64,000 bases of DNA, from assembly GCA_037953625.1 (NCBI GenBank), contig CM075650.1, positions 120,759,706-120,823,705 on the forward strand. The letters run 5' to 3'. Below the pieces are notes generated by a model, which did not search any database, was not told the DNA's origin, and saw only the letters and a program-made list of their open reading frames with translations. A program made the position numbers and the translations under genes. Shown here piece after piece: positions 45,803 through 57,484 of the stretch. How positions within the stretch are numbered: the stretch's first letter is position 1; the number at the start of each line of letters is the position of its first letter. The stretch comes from Crotalaria pallida. Lineage: Eukaryota > Streptophyta > Magnoliopsida > Fabales > Fabaceae.

Positions 45803-47071
45803 GTCACCCCCTCGATGCAAATCTAGAACAGTGAGAGGGACTGGAACGGGGCATTTGAGATTGCCGCGGAGAGCGTGCCTTGATATATATGTGAATTGAT
45901 ATGATATGATTTGAGGCTGAGTCCTCCTGGTCTGGGACCATTTGTTTGTGAGACAGCTGTCGTGCCCGCGTGGTAAAGGTCCTGTACTCCTGTTTGCTTC
46001 CGACTAGGTTGGGTGGATGATCGAGGAGATGTAGACGTGTGTGCGAGTTCAATGATGTTTCCCCCTCATCATTGAGCGAACCGTTTGATAAGACTTAAGA
46101 ATAATGAGAGATTACAAGAATGGAAGTATAAAGAATTTATTGAAAAGATTCAAAGAAAGAAAGTATAAGTGTTTGTTGAAAGGATTGAGAAAGATGATGA
46201 TACTTGAATACTCGAGGGCTTGTGATGCCAAGTGCAGTGATGTGTACTGTGATGAGTTATGATTTTGATATGTTTGATATATTAAGATATGCTTTGTTTA
46301 TAAGTGTTTCCTATGTGCTTACATGAATATAGTTGTCATATGCATCGCATGAGTAATTGTAGTGCATGAGAAATTAGTAGATTATATGTCTTTATTATAT
46401 GCCTCTAGTCAATACTTTATTGTCCTGTCATGTTGTACTTCTGGAATGCTGACCATCTCTCCTATCATGTTGTCGTATCGGGTTATTCCGGTATTGCAAC
46501 GGATAGATGGTTGACCCTGCAGTAAATCTGTACGAGGCTCTGCAGTGGACTTCAGCGAGAAAGTTTAGACCTCAAGATTAGTAATAGGTAATTCCCTTGA
46601 GCACTGTATTCCTTGCAACTACTTGGTTAACGTTGTCATATCATTCTGTACCCCACTTGATATTTTATTGAATATGGCTTTTGAAAGAATAAAGTTTTAT
46701 AAAACAAGAAATGAAAATGTTTTCTCAAAGCAGATTTATGAAGCCAAGTTACAAAGTGCGATGTTAAGTAACATCTCGGTTTGGAACTTGACTTGTGATG
46801 TGTGACATGAGAATATTATTACAATCAAGTTAATGAAATGTTTTTGAACTTAAAGGTTCTCATGCCCGTGTCACCTTTTAAAAAAAAATTTTTCCCAAAT
46901 TTTTACTATATTTTTTTTAAAGAGATGATGTTTTCAAGTTGCCGAAATCGGGGTGTTACATGTGGCATCCTCGATACTACATAGCAACTCACAATAGTTG
47001 TACTATCAAAGCATACATAAAATGAAAACCAAGAAAATTGTCATGGCATGAACAAAACTAATGCAAAAATG

Positions 47072-47124
47072 CCAGTGACTTGTACATGAACTTGTTCAAA
47101 AGCCTCAATGGGTACAAACTCAAT
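47072..47124 (-). other. Possible further captured exon in E10
   Basis: After an acceptor-like TTTCAG the minus strand reads IEFVPIEAFEQVHVQVTG. The source gene is not recognised. It lies downstream of the RPN7 piece and in the same orientation. Confidence 0.3.
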
Positions 47125-47270
47125 CTGAAAGACAACCATAAAATCAAATAAAATCTTATAATCGCAAAACAAGCACCGAAAAGCGTAAATAGGGAAACAA
47201 TCTCAATTATTCCAGATTAAATCGAAACAAACACAGAAGCAAAAACAATAAATAAATAAAATAAACTAAC

Positions 47271-47640
47271 TTCTCATCAAGCTTCTTAAGTTCCTCGTCC
47301 AATTTAGTGCGCATGGAGACCAAAAGCGCAGGATCTGAATCCAACACCGAACAAGCAATTAGGGTTTCATACAAAGGCAGCATATCTAAAACACAAAAAA
47401 TAAATAAATAAATAAATAAATAATAATAATAGTGAATTGGAGAATAAAGAGAAAGCGATGAATGAGTTATTTAGTGAGTGTGAGTTAGTTACTGTCTTGT
47501 TTGATGAAGGTGAAGACTTCGTCTTTGAGTTGAACTTTCTCGATGTCATTACCAATACCTCTGCAAAGTCACATCTCACTCTTTAGATCCAACACCAGCG
47601 ACACGAGGAAGCGGAGACAAGCCTCGTCCATGGAGGAGGC
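47271..47640 (-). pseudogene. Captured fragment of 26S proteasome subunit RPN7 (PSMD6)
   Basis: Exon-like blocks on the minus strand. Block 1 (47560-47493) reads GIGNDIEKVQLKDEVFTFIK; block 2 (47385-47271) starts MLPLYETLIACSVLDSDPAL and ends TKLDEELKKLDEK. RPN7 N-termini carry the same order, DIEKVQLKSEV then MAPLYETL then EEELKKLDEK. Splice-like borders are ACA|GTAACT after block 1, TTTTAG before block 2 and GAA|GTTAGT after it, so introns were captured too. An upstream ATG at 47631 opens a short frame without match to RPN7. RPN7 belongs to the 19S lid; only about 65 codons are here. Confidence 0.8.
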
Positions 47641-48766
47641 GACGAGAACCAGAAGGATAGGGGGGGACGCTGGCTTCGTGTCATAGCGGCAGGCGAGTTA
47701 TGTGGTTGGGCTCCATCTTGGATTCGCAATTTGAGGGAGAACGAGAGAGAAAGTGTGTTGCGGTTGCTGTGAAGAAGAAGAGGTCTCGTGGTGGTGGTGC
47801 TGCGGGATTAGGTTTGGTGTTGAGGGTTAGGCTATTGATCCTGTTCCGTTTTTTCTTATTAATTTTGGATGAAGTAAAACAGTGGGATAAATAAGGTTCG
47901 TGTGATTTTTAACTTTTAAAAAATAAAAAATTATTTATGTTTTAATATTGATTCTAGGTCCGTGTTTTTTCTAACTGGGATCAATAGATTCCTGGTATTT
48001 TTAGTCATATTTAACTCGGTTCCTTTTGCAAATGGAATTAATACGCGGCTATTTTTTTACCCTTTTTGTAGTAGTGGTTGTGTGACCCTTAGAGACTAGG
48101 GAGTGAATCTCCTAGTTCGAATGTGCGACGTTCGTGTTTGTAGGGTGAGGAACCCTTGTGTTGGGTAGTGCTAGACGAACGGTGGGGCACCTAGTAGTTA
48201 GGCTATCCTGAAAATCTAGGAAGGGTCTTCCTAGTTTTTTATTGAGGTCCCTAGCGAAAGGAGGTTCCTAGTAGCTTGCGGGGCGCTCTGGTTGTATTTG
48301 GGGACGCGGGGGCATCTTCGGTTTTTTGAGAGAAAAGCTCAAGCGGGTCGCTTGGGGACTGGATGTAGGCTGCTTTGCCGAACCAGTATAAAATTCTCTG
48401 GTGCAATCTCTCTATCCTTATCTCTTTTATTTTTCGTTATTATCGTTGCATGAGCATTGCTGTTGTTATTTATCCGCTGTGCATCATAACAACTATTTTA
48501 TCAATATATTAATTTAATTGTTTTAAATTAATTAGCACGGTTTCGTCTTCGTTTTTATTCTATCTTTTGTCTCCGCGCATATTAGTTTTTCATATTAGTA
48601 TTATTATTATCCGCTTCCGCGCAACCGTTTTTCAACATTATATAGTTTTCCGCTGCAAATCTCTTTAAGTTCGTTGAAAACGTTGTAAAGCGAATATTTT
48701 CCAATGTTTTCGTAAACACCCAATTCACCCCCCTCTTGGGTGACGGCTGCCAATCCTAACACTCCT

Positions 48767-49575
48767 CATTGTCAATGAAGGCTTCATGATTTGGTAATTT
48801 ATTGTTGTAATTCACAAGTGTCAAGTGTCGGATACGGGTCCAAGTACCATCTGGTTGGGCTTTAGATGTCGCCTTTGTCTTCATCTTGGTTGACTAGTGT
48901 TATGACCAATGTGTGCCCGGAGGTGGTCCCAAGCTAAGTCAATCTCACAAGCCCCCAACTTAGCTCAATGATCGGTGAAAGAACAGTCGACCACACTGAA
49001 ATTGTTCGAACTCGGCACAGGTCCTTCTTTCCTTCCCTAGTTGGGGGCTTGTGTAATGGACTTGCCCTGGGACGACCACCTTCGAGCACATACCGGTTGT
49101 AACATTGGTTAACCGAGACGAAGACACACACGACGTTCGAAGCCGAACTAGATGGTACTCAGACCCATATCCGACCCTTGACACATGTGAATTACAACAA
49201 TACATTACCAGATTATGAAGCCTTCACAGTTAACGAAGAGGCCAGGAATCTAGTAGTTGTTACACCCCTCCGTGATTCTCTCCAATATTCTCGCCGGCCT
49301 GATCTATAGCGACTAGCAACGGGCACACAAGCTCTTAAAGACCGGTAGAATATTCAAGATATTCCCCCCTTTATTCTGAGAGCTACACGTTAGCCCACTT
49401 AGATCAATCAAGCCCAATCGCAGCATCAAAGCAGCCCCTATAAATAGCTCAACACAACAGAGGGCTCAGGTACGTTATTCTCTTCCCTAAGTTGACACTT
49501 TATACACACTTTGTTGACTAGGGAGAACCAGGGTACTCGAACTGGGTATTATGAATTCATAGTCCTATATCGATC
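48767..49575. repeat. Inverted duplication: remaining left arm, loop and right arm
   Basis: The left arm (48767-48966) and right arm (about 49015-49240) are inverted copies of roughly 80% identity; GAAGGCTTCAT at 48777 pairs with ATGAAGCCTTC ending 49225. The loop is about 50 bases. The right arm continues to 49575 and there matches 30541-30678 in inverse orientation, showing the two arms were joined before E9 inserted. The left arm lacks about 220 bp that the right arm has (about 49250-49455, including the TATA box). Confidence 0.78.
49439..49447 (+). promoter_or_regulatory. TATA box in the right arm of the inverted duplication
   Basis: TATAAATAG preceded by GCAGCCCC and followed 17 bases later by GGGCTCAGGTACGTT, the same order as in the E12 LTRs. 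It supports the view that the arm is LTR-derived. Confidence 0.5.
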
Positions 49576-51656
49576 CCTTGTCTTCGTCTCGGAGTTTAAG
49601 GCCCCACACTTACCTTATACCTCAGCTGGTCAAGGACATTACAATGTGAATACCTTTTAAAGGCTCATGACTCATATTTAGTAGCTATTTTAATTAAGAG
49701 AAAAAATTACAATGAATTTTAGCTAATTACAAGCTTGCTAATGATTACTCACGCAAACTTCATTCTAGACCACTAGATATTTTTACAAGCTAAGTGACAA
49801 TCGGCAAAAATGATTTTCACAACAAGAAAGTGTACTAGGTACATGCCATAACAAATATAAGGTATCTTCTCAAGAAAATGAGTTACTTAAATGCAAGTAA
49901 AATGAATAAAATATTTTCTTTTTGTTTTTTTTATGAATGAGTTATGCATATGAACACTTTAAAATTCATGATGAATGATAATATAATAAATGATTCTAAT
50001 TAAATGCGAAATGCGTTTGCATCCCTCAAGCTTAATTTCTACATATATAGTCCCCGAAGTAAAACAAACGCTTAAGAAGGGAAGAAGAAAGACCTCACCG
50101 TGCTATGTAGAATAAAAAATAGCATGTAAGAATATTATTAAATCACCCTTAGAAAATAATGAGATTTATGGAGGGATAAAAAAGGTGGGATTTATGCATG
50201 GGTTTTGGGGTATTGGATGAAGGGGGGTTGGATTTAGTGTGGTTTGGGGTAGGTAGGATTGGGTTAGGAATCACGCAATTATAAGGTGGGATTCTATTCT
50301 ATTGGGTGTAGGGCTGGGTTGAGGGTTGGATCAGGAGCGGAAGGGCTTAGGGTGGCACTAGTGGGATGGCTGTGCACCTAGATTTTGGTCTAGGCTTAGG
50401 TGAGCATGTGAGTTGGGCTAGGAATAGGTTGGGTGAGGGGTGAGGTGTAAGTTGGGACGCGGGTTGAGGGAGAAAGGAACGAGTCAGAGTGCGGGTTGGG
50501 GTGATATGGACTAGGGTTGGGGTGATATCAGCCGCAGCTTGCCCGCAACGAACTTGACTCCAACATGCGCTGAGTAGCATCCGCCACGTCCAAGTATTAG
50601 GCCACAGTCAAACCGTAAACCTTTCTGTAACTAGGCTGCCAATTTTTTGCTTTTGTTCTACGGCTAGACGTAGACTCCCTTGGAAATGGTATTGGCCACG
50701 ACGCAACCATGGAGCATGGAACACGCTTTTATTTTTCTATTTTTTTTTCATATTTTTTTAGGAGATCATACCCATGACTTGTACTATTTTATACCCACAC
50801 TTCATACTACTCCAAATTCTCTCAATAGCAGCTACAAAATGTTGCACTAAGGAGTAATCCTATAAAAACAAAGACGAAACTCTCGTAATAAAATAAATAA
50901 ACTCCCAAAAATTAAAAAAAAAAGTACCAAAAACGATTAAAACTTGGGTTGCCTCTCAAGAAGCACTTATTTAAGGTCTTAAACTTGACCTATGAAGCTT
51001 CCACCTAGATTACATAGCTTGTAGCATAAGGACCAAGTGACAACTGCAGCACAACAACTAATTCCTGGATCCCAAGGATTTATGAATAACTTTTGAAGAA
51101 CCAATGTGAACCCATCTTCACCTCATCCAAGGTCAAAGGAAATAATGATGACACCACCCAAAGTCCTGACATGCATAGATTCTTGGTGTTGCCTTGGATG
51201 CCTTATTTTATGAGTGTTCCTTAAAAACTTTAGGCTATTGCCATTAGTGAAATTTCTATGTAATGTAGCAATGACCCAAACTCCAAGATTAGTTGTTCAC
51301 ATTGAAGGATGGTAGACAAGTGCGAGATGTTAATTGTTTGATATCCACACACGCATGTAAGCCAATATAACTTATTACCATTAATCTAATCAACTTATAA
51401 TAACAATCAATATCGACAAAAACAAATTCCTTCTCAAAGACACCAAAAACTTGATAACCCCCAAGCGCACAAGTTACGTCAAGAAGTAAAAGATCGTATC
51501 TATAGGGACTTTGTTGTTGAGTACCAACAAATTACAAGTTTAATTATCTAAACCAATATTAGTGATAGTAAAATAAAATATTAATTGAAAGAATATTGGA
51601 ATAAAATATGAACTGAAACTTCTAAAAATTATTTTCACGTATCAACACGGACAATA
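49576..51656. other. Degenerate repeat remnants without coding sequence
   Basis: Includes AT-rich sequence, a G-rich stretch (about 50160-50540, many GGGTTGGG-like words), a TTGGGTTGCCTCTCAAGAAG block near 50945 that is the reverse complement of the Athila post-pol block, and LTR-like sequence from about 51448 (TCGTATCTATAGGGACTTTG). It is best read as minus-strand Athila remains. No usable reading frame was found. Confidence 0.5.
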
Positions 51657-54600
51657 TGTAACACCCCGTAAATTCCTCATATTAAAGTAAAACACTAAAG
51701 AAATTATTAGAAAAGCAATTTGAAAGGATATTTTCTTAAATGATTTCTTAAAATCCACGATTTTAAGATAAGGAATGATTTTTAGAAAAATGATTTTTCT
51801 GAGAGTAACGCCCAAAGTTTAGAAATCTAGTTTTGAGAAATTTATATGCGTAGCAATTTTATATGAATGTTATGATTTATTTGTTTTCTAGATGCGTATC
51901 TATACGGTCTTAGTGTGCACAAGCTTGGGATCACATGAGAATTAATTGAATAAAGAGAAATGAATAGGTGTATGATGCATGTATATATGTGTGTGCCGTG
52001 AAAACATGATGAAAATATGTGATGCATGAATGTATGAATATGTGTATATATGCGCCGTGCCCATGCATGTGCTAAGTGTATGCATATTATATGAAAATGA
52101 AATTACATGTGCATGAGGGTGTGTATGGTTCGACTAAGTAGAGGAATAGAAGGACCAATAGGAATGCCTTTCCTTAAGCCTTAAGCCTTAAGCCAAGGAG
52201 ATTCAAAGTGGAGAATTGGAGGAGAAGTAGAGTGGTGACTCATGAAGCCTAAGGGGGATGAGTCATGACCCTAAATGAAGACTTTCCTTTCCCCTTGCCT
52301 CCACCGAACGCCCACCCCATGCAACAATTTGCCTAGACCAATTTGCCCTTAAGTTTCCACATTGAACCAAGGGTAGAAAAGGAAACTTCTATGCCTTGCT
52401 TTTGATCTCAAAACCATGTGGGGAGTGTTGGTTTGGACTCATTTTCACAACAAACACCCACAAACACCAACACACTTCACTCTCAAGAGCACCATCAAGC
52501 TCTTGAGAGAAAGAGAGGGAAACCGTAAGGAGAAGAGAGAAAGAAGGCCCAAAGTTCTTAACCCAAACTTCCCTTAATTCTTTCTCAATCATCTTAGTCT
52601 TCAAAGATCAAGGAGAAAACCCCCATCAACCTTAGAAGAAGAGTGAGACCGAGGCAAAACCCAAGAGGAGAAGAAGAGAGGATTCGAAGATCTAAGTTAG
52701 GATTAAGGTAGCTAGAGTTTTAACTAAATGATTTTGTGTTGTAAAGGACTTTTTATGGACTTTGATTTAATTTTGGTGATGCATGTAATTATTTCTAAGA
52801 TGATTTTGAAGCCTAAGTGTCTTATATGTCATTTTTGTGCTTTGATCCCTTACTTGCAAATGATCTTTGTCACGGTTTTGATGAGGGTGTGTTTAGAATC
52901 CATAGATTGCTTGATCTCCTCATGCATGTTGATTTTTTGGCCTTATAATCCTTGCTTGCTTTGCATGTTTTCCTTATGTTTTGATTTTGGGTTTTTGGAA
53001 CTAAATGAACTCATAAATCCCTAAATCAATAGCTAAAGTGATTCGACCATGAGTAGAAATTTAAGTCTTGATACTATTAGCTTGATTCAAATACTTTCAT
53101 GCCACTTTCATGTTTAGAAAATTAATTTCTAACTTGTTTCTTACGGTTTATTTGAAGATTTGAGTCTAATTCTATGTTTTTGTCTTGACCGTTTTGTGCA
53201 TGTCTTGATCTATGTTTGGTTTTTGAGAAAACATGAAGCTTGCATTAGGCATGTCTAAAGTGAGAGTGAAAACCTTATTTCTCTTGTATATGTGCCACGG
53301 TTCTCAAGAGAAATTAAGCTTAATAAGCTTGAAAATAATTTTGAATTGAAACAAGATTTTGTGTGTGTGAGTGATGATTGTAATTCGGTTGGTAAAATTT
53401 TTAAGGGTAAAATGATGCCTTAAGTTTTACATGATGTGAATTTAGATGCTTGCATGTGAAAATAAAACTATAAGACTTTGTTTTCTTGTATGTCATGATT
53501 CGGTTAAGAGCTATGGGGAGTAAGAAATCATGCTTTTCTTACATGCATGTTGAAAATTGCCTCACCTAGAGATTGTAGGTGCATGCATAGGTTTTCTTAA
53601 AGGATTGATAGCCTTGACATAATACTTGATTTTATTATATTAAGAAATTAACTTTGGTTACTAAATTTTCTTATGCAACTCACGGTTCTTGTAAAAGAAA
53701 TAAGAAACTAAGATTTTCGAAAATGATCTTTGCATCTACGTGCATACATGATGCACATTTGATGTTGCCCTCTCATGATGCTACTCGGTCTATGCACATT
53801 AGCTAAACTAGGATGCGTTTTAATACAATGACTTAGAGGAAATAGGTGTATTTTAAGGAATTATGCTAAAACAAATTGTTTGAACTTATGTTGTGAACCT
53901 TTATTTTCAAACAGGATCTTTTCTTAGAAATAAAGGAAACAAATAAATCTAAGTGATCATGGCAGGGTGTTGTGTTTAAATACCTATTTGAATGAATGTG
54001 TGTTTAGATGTGCCGTGAGTATTCGGTTAAGACTGAAAGAAAATGAAATGCATTGAATGAATAAGTTGATTTATGTGGATTGTGATGTATGATTTCTTTT
54101 CTTTTGATTTATTCGGTTATGAGGTTTAATTTGTGGATTCTTGATTTACTTCCCTGCTTTTATTCGGCCACATAGTTTAAGTAGGTTTAGGGAGCTTAAT
54201 TACTTAAATAAAATATGCATGGAAATGAGTATTGATGTGTTTGGTTTGAAACCTGATTTTGTTCGGTTTATGAGTACTTGCATTCCTAAATGTTATTTAC
54301 ACTTATATGTGGCATGATTTGCTTGAATGTCATGATGTATGTTTGGCTGTCCTAAATTGTTTTATGATAAAAACACGAATTTTCAAAGTAGTAAGTTTAA
54401 GCTAAAAAGCTATTTAAAATAAAAGAATGTTTTTACAACAATTTTTGGGAAGTTTTATTAAAGTAATTTTATAAACCGTTTTGCTGTCCCGGATTATTTG
54501 GACTTGTCTTTGTACAATTAAGAATATTTTTATATGATTTAGAGTAAAGTTTTAAGTGGAAATTGATTTTAAAAAAAAAAAAGTCGGATCGAAATTAGTT

Positions 54601-57479
54601 ATATTTTCAAAGCTTTCCCAATAAAAGAGAAAGACAAGTATTAGACGAAGAAAAGATTTTTTTTCAAGTAAGCTAATAACGTAAAATGTTTTATTTAATA
54701 TGAGGAATGATAAAGAAAAGAGGTTGGGGCAGATGGCAGCACAAGGTTCCAAGGAGAGCACACCTTCAACAGCTGGACCCCAGGTGAGAGAGAAGCTTTC
54801 CTTAGACATAGTGGTAGCTAGGTGATTTAGTAGGGCGTTCCGTATCATCTCAAAGATCGGAACTAGATACGGAACTAGTGGTTAGCGTCAGTAGTATAAG
54901 CGACAATTGTTTGTCTTGGGTGGTCGCTTATACGATGGTGACAAAAAACCACAATGCTATTGTGTGATGCTGTGTGTGATTGCATGCATGGTTATTTATT
55001 TAATGTTCTATAATAAAGTTTATCATTATGATGAGTAAATGATGGATTGGACGTTTGGACATGAAATGAAATTGAAAGCAATGGAGTAATAGGAAAGAAG
55101 GATGATAACAGAAAAGAAATTGAAGGAAAGAGAGATGAGAACTGAGACCGAGAAAAGGAAATTGAGAGTGATAAAAAGAACGGGCCAGAGCTGGGGAGAG
55201 TGATGTGCGTTGTTGGAATGGGAAATAGACTGAGTTGAGCCGAGCTCCTCTGTTCTTGGTTTTAGTCTGGGGACTGGTGTTGAGCTGGGCTTGCTCCTCC
55301 ACCAGTGCTCAGCACAAAATGTATTTTGAAATGAGTTTTGGAAGAAGGAATTTTTGAAAAGATTGGTGGAAGGGAAATTTTGAGTGGTAAAAACAATTTT
55401 TGAAAAAGGTTTTATGAAACAAAATTTTGAAAAGGTTCTCGAAAGGAGACTTTGGAGAAGTTGTGAAACAACGTTTTCAAAGGAATTTTCAAGAAATGGT
55501 CTTTTGGAAAATTTTATGATAGAACAAAGTTTTGGAGGAAGTTTGGTGAAACACTATTTTCTGATACAGTTTTGGGAATAATATTTTTTGGAAGTGATTT
55601 TGAAACCATGTTTTGTGACTGTGGTGAAAGTAAAGTTTTGGGAAAGGTCTGGAGAGAGAGTATTTTTGAAAAGTTTGAGAAAAGGAGTCTTTAGAGAAGG
55701 GATGAAATTGAGATTGAAAAAAAAAGGGTTGATGAAAGGGAATATGAGTTTGTTGTAATCCCAGCTCTGTGCCATGAGAAAAGGTTGTGCAAAGTTAGTG
55801 GTCGGGCTCACTGAAGGGATGCACTAAGGGTGAGCCGACCGTTAGGTTAAGTAAATAATTAAAAGATTTTAAAAGACATTAACAGCGAACGCGGCAAGTC
55901 ATGAGTGTTAATCCGAAGTAGTGGAAAGGAAGATACTATGGGTATCTGCGGATACTCAGGTGGGGATTGCAGGAGGGGAGGACGATGACGGTGAAACGTC
56001 AAGAAGTCTAGAGTATTGTTGTAGACAGAACGAATCCCATAAGTGGTGCACTAACGTGGTGGGGATGGGTCCAATACCGTGGTGAGTTCTGTGCGCGCAC
56101 TACAACAATACTTTCGCCCCCTCGATGCAAGTCTACAACAGTGGAGAGGGACTGGAACGGGGCAATGTGTTTTGATTATATGATATGTTTTGAGGTTGAG
56201 ACCTCCTGGCTTGGAGCCATTGTTGAGACAGCTGTCATGCCTGCGTGGTAAAGGTCCTGTACTCCTGTTGGCTTCCGACTAGGTTGGGTGGATGGCCGAG
56301 GAGATGTAGGCTTGAAATGTGAGTGCTAACTACGAAAGGAAACGCGTACCTCGATGATCCTTTAACTCCCTTGGTCATCGATGGTTTTAATTCAATAATA
56401 CATTAAAAGAAAAGATTGTCCAAGAAAGAATGAGCGTTGAGAAGTGTAGGGGACGAGAAAGAGATTGAGAGTAGAAATATGGAAAAGAAAGTAAGACCCT
56501 TGAGTGGGAGTGAGAATCAAGAATGAATAAAAATAAAGTGAGATAATGATGATGATAAAATGTTTCCTGTTGTTTTGTATGTGTTGTATGCTATTTGTGT
56601 GTGTCCTATTATTTTGCCTACCGTAATTCCACACCGTCGACGCTACGCGTCTGGAATGCTTACTCTCTCCTGTTCGTTGGCGCATTGGTGTCGCTGGTGA
56701 TTCCAACGGGCAGATGGAGTGTTGTATGGACGTCACCACGTGGAGCAAATCTGGGATAGGATGGAAGCGTACCGCCAGAGGCTGGGTATGGACCGGCCAC
56801 ACTCAGATTGTAATCCCCGACCCGGAACATCAATTGAGCGGGACAGACTTAGGACTGTTTGAGACAAGTTACGGTTCGCGGATATAAGAACTACAGAGAT
56901 AAGGTACGTTATGAGGAACGGTGGAACTATACTACCAGAGATGAAGCAACGATGGAATCCGACGACCCAGCAGAGACATCAACTCGTAAGGTAGCATTCC
57001 CGGGGAAGAAGAAAGGACACAAGAAGAAAGAGGACCTTCATCCGATTGCCTTTGATAGGGTAGTGTAAGAATAGTCTAGTTATTTTAGATCTTGATGCTC
57101 TGTTTGTACTTAGGATTACCAAAGTGATGAACTATTACTGTACTCTAACTATTTTGAAGCAGGCCCGACGTTTTATGACAACACTCTTTTATGAAATATA
57201 CTTAAGATCTTTTCGGGCAATGAATGAAAGAGTGTAAGATGAATTCAAACTGTTTCCTGAATGAAACATTTTCGACAAATAAAGTAAAGGAGTTGGATCT
57301 AAGTAACAACTCGGTTTTCAAAAGAGACGGTTAAAGAACATCAACCACTTTTCAAGTATGTTCTCGATTCCCTTCAACAATAAGTTACAATAACGTTTTC
57401 AAAAAAAAAATGGCCTCATTTTTGCAACCTTAATAAACAAAAGTCAATTATTTTGGTTTCCGAAAACCGGGTTGTTACA
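51657..57479 (+). mobile_element. E13: giant solo LTR (5.8 kb), same family as E11
   Basis: Ends TGTAACA and TTGTTACA; perfect 5-bp target duplication CAATA (51652-51656 and 57480-57484). It shares with E11 the leader words (CTCTTGAGA, AAACCGTAAGG), a TTTTGAAAAG array (about 55320-55720), GGGATGCACTAAGG, the ATCTGCGGATACTCAGGTGG block, the GTGAAACGTCAAGAAG word and the long hairpin. No gag, pol, PBS or PPT was found inside. Confidence 0.85.
56012..56112 (+). other. Long conserved hairpin in E13
   Basis: The 5' arm (56012-56031: AGTATTGTTGTAG then ACAGAAC) pairs without mismatch with the 3' arm (56086-56112: GTTCTGT, a seven-base bulge, then CTACAACAATACT). E11 has the same stem-bulge-stem plan with different bases. 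Confidence 0.8.
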
Positions 57480-57484
57480 CAATA

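Larger units (their letters stand above)
33089..46960 (+). mobile_element. E11: giant solo LTR (about 5.4 kb), split by E12
   Basis: Pieces 33089-35023 and 43458-46960, with ends TGTAATT and TGTTACA and a perfect 5-bp target duplication TGTGG (33084-33088 and 46961-46965). It is the same family as E13, sharing the order leader with CTCTTGAGA and AAACCGTGAGG-like words, TTTTGAAAAG array, CTGAAGGGATGCACTAAGG and the hairpin block. No PBS, PPT or coding region was found between the ends, so it is called a solo LTR. LTRs of 5-6 kb are known in legume Ogre/Tat elements, but the lineage is not settled. Confidence 0.75.
32069..48076. mobile_element. E10: CACTA-like DNA transposon carrying host gene fragments
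   Basis: The right terminus (48061-48076) is CCTTTTTGTAGTAGTG, the inverse of CACTACTACAAAAAGG. The left terminus (32069 onward) is GGCTACAACAAAAATG, the same motif with its first two bases changed. Subterminal repeats of the ACCGGGATC type occur about eight times at 32090-32370 and in decayed inverted form at about 47955-48035. No 3-bp target duplication is clear (AAG left, GTT right). Without E11 and E12 the element is about 2.1 kb and has no recognisable transposase, so it is non-autonomous. Confidence 0.72.
30679..48761 (+). mobile_element. E9: SIRE-like (Ty1/copia) solo LTR, split by the CACTA element
   Basis: Pieces 30679-32068 and 48077-48761 form one LTR of about 2.1 kb with ends TGTTGG and CCTAACA. 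The 5-bp target duplication CTCCT at 30674-30678 and 48762-48766 is perfect. The near-terminal CCCAATTCACCCCCCTCTTG is characteristic of SIRE/Maximus LTRs, as is TTTTGATGATAACAAACTC near the start. No gag-pol is present, so it is a solo LTR. Confidence 0.85.

Noticed and set aside
47700..47894. Plus-strand open frame upstream of the RPN7 fragment (Arg/Gly-rich)
   Set aside because: It is on the opposite strand to the captured gene, has low complexity and no recognisable domain; probably chance.
48777..49225. MicroRNA precursor
   Set aside because: The arms are too long and too diverged and match Tat-like LTR sequence; an inverted duplication giving siRNA is the better reading.
50160..50540. 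Interstitial telomeric repeat
   Set aside because: GGGTTAGG-like words are present but there is no run of the plant unit TTTAGGG.
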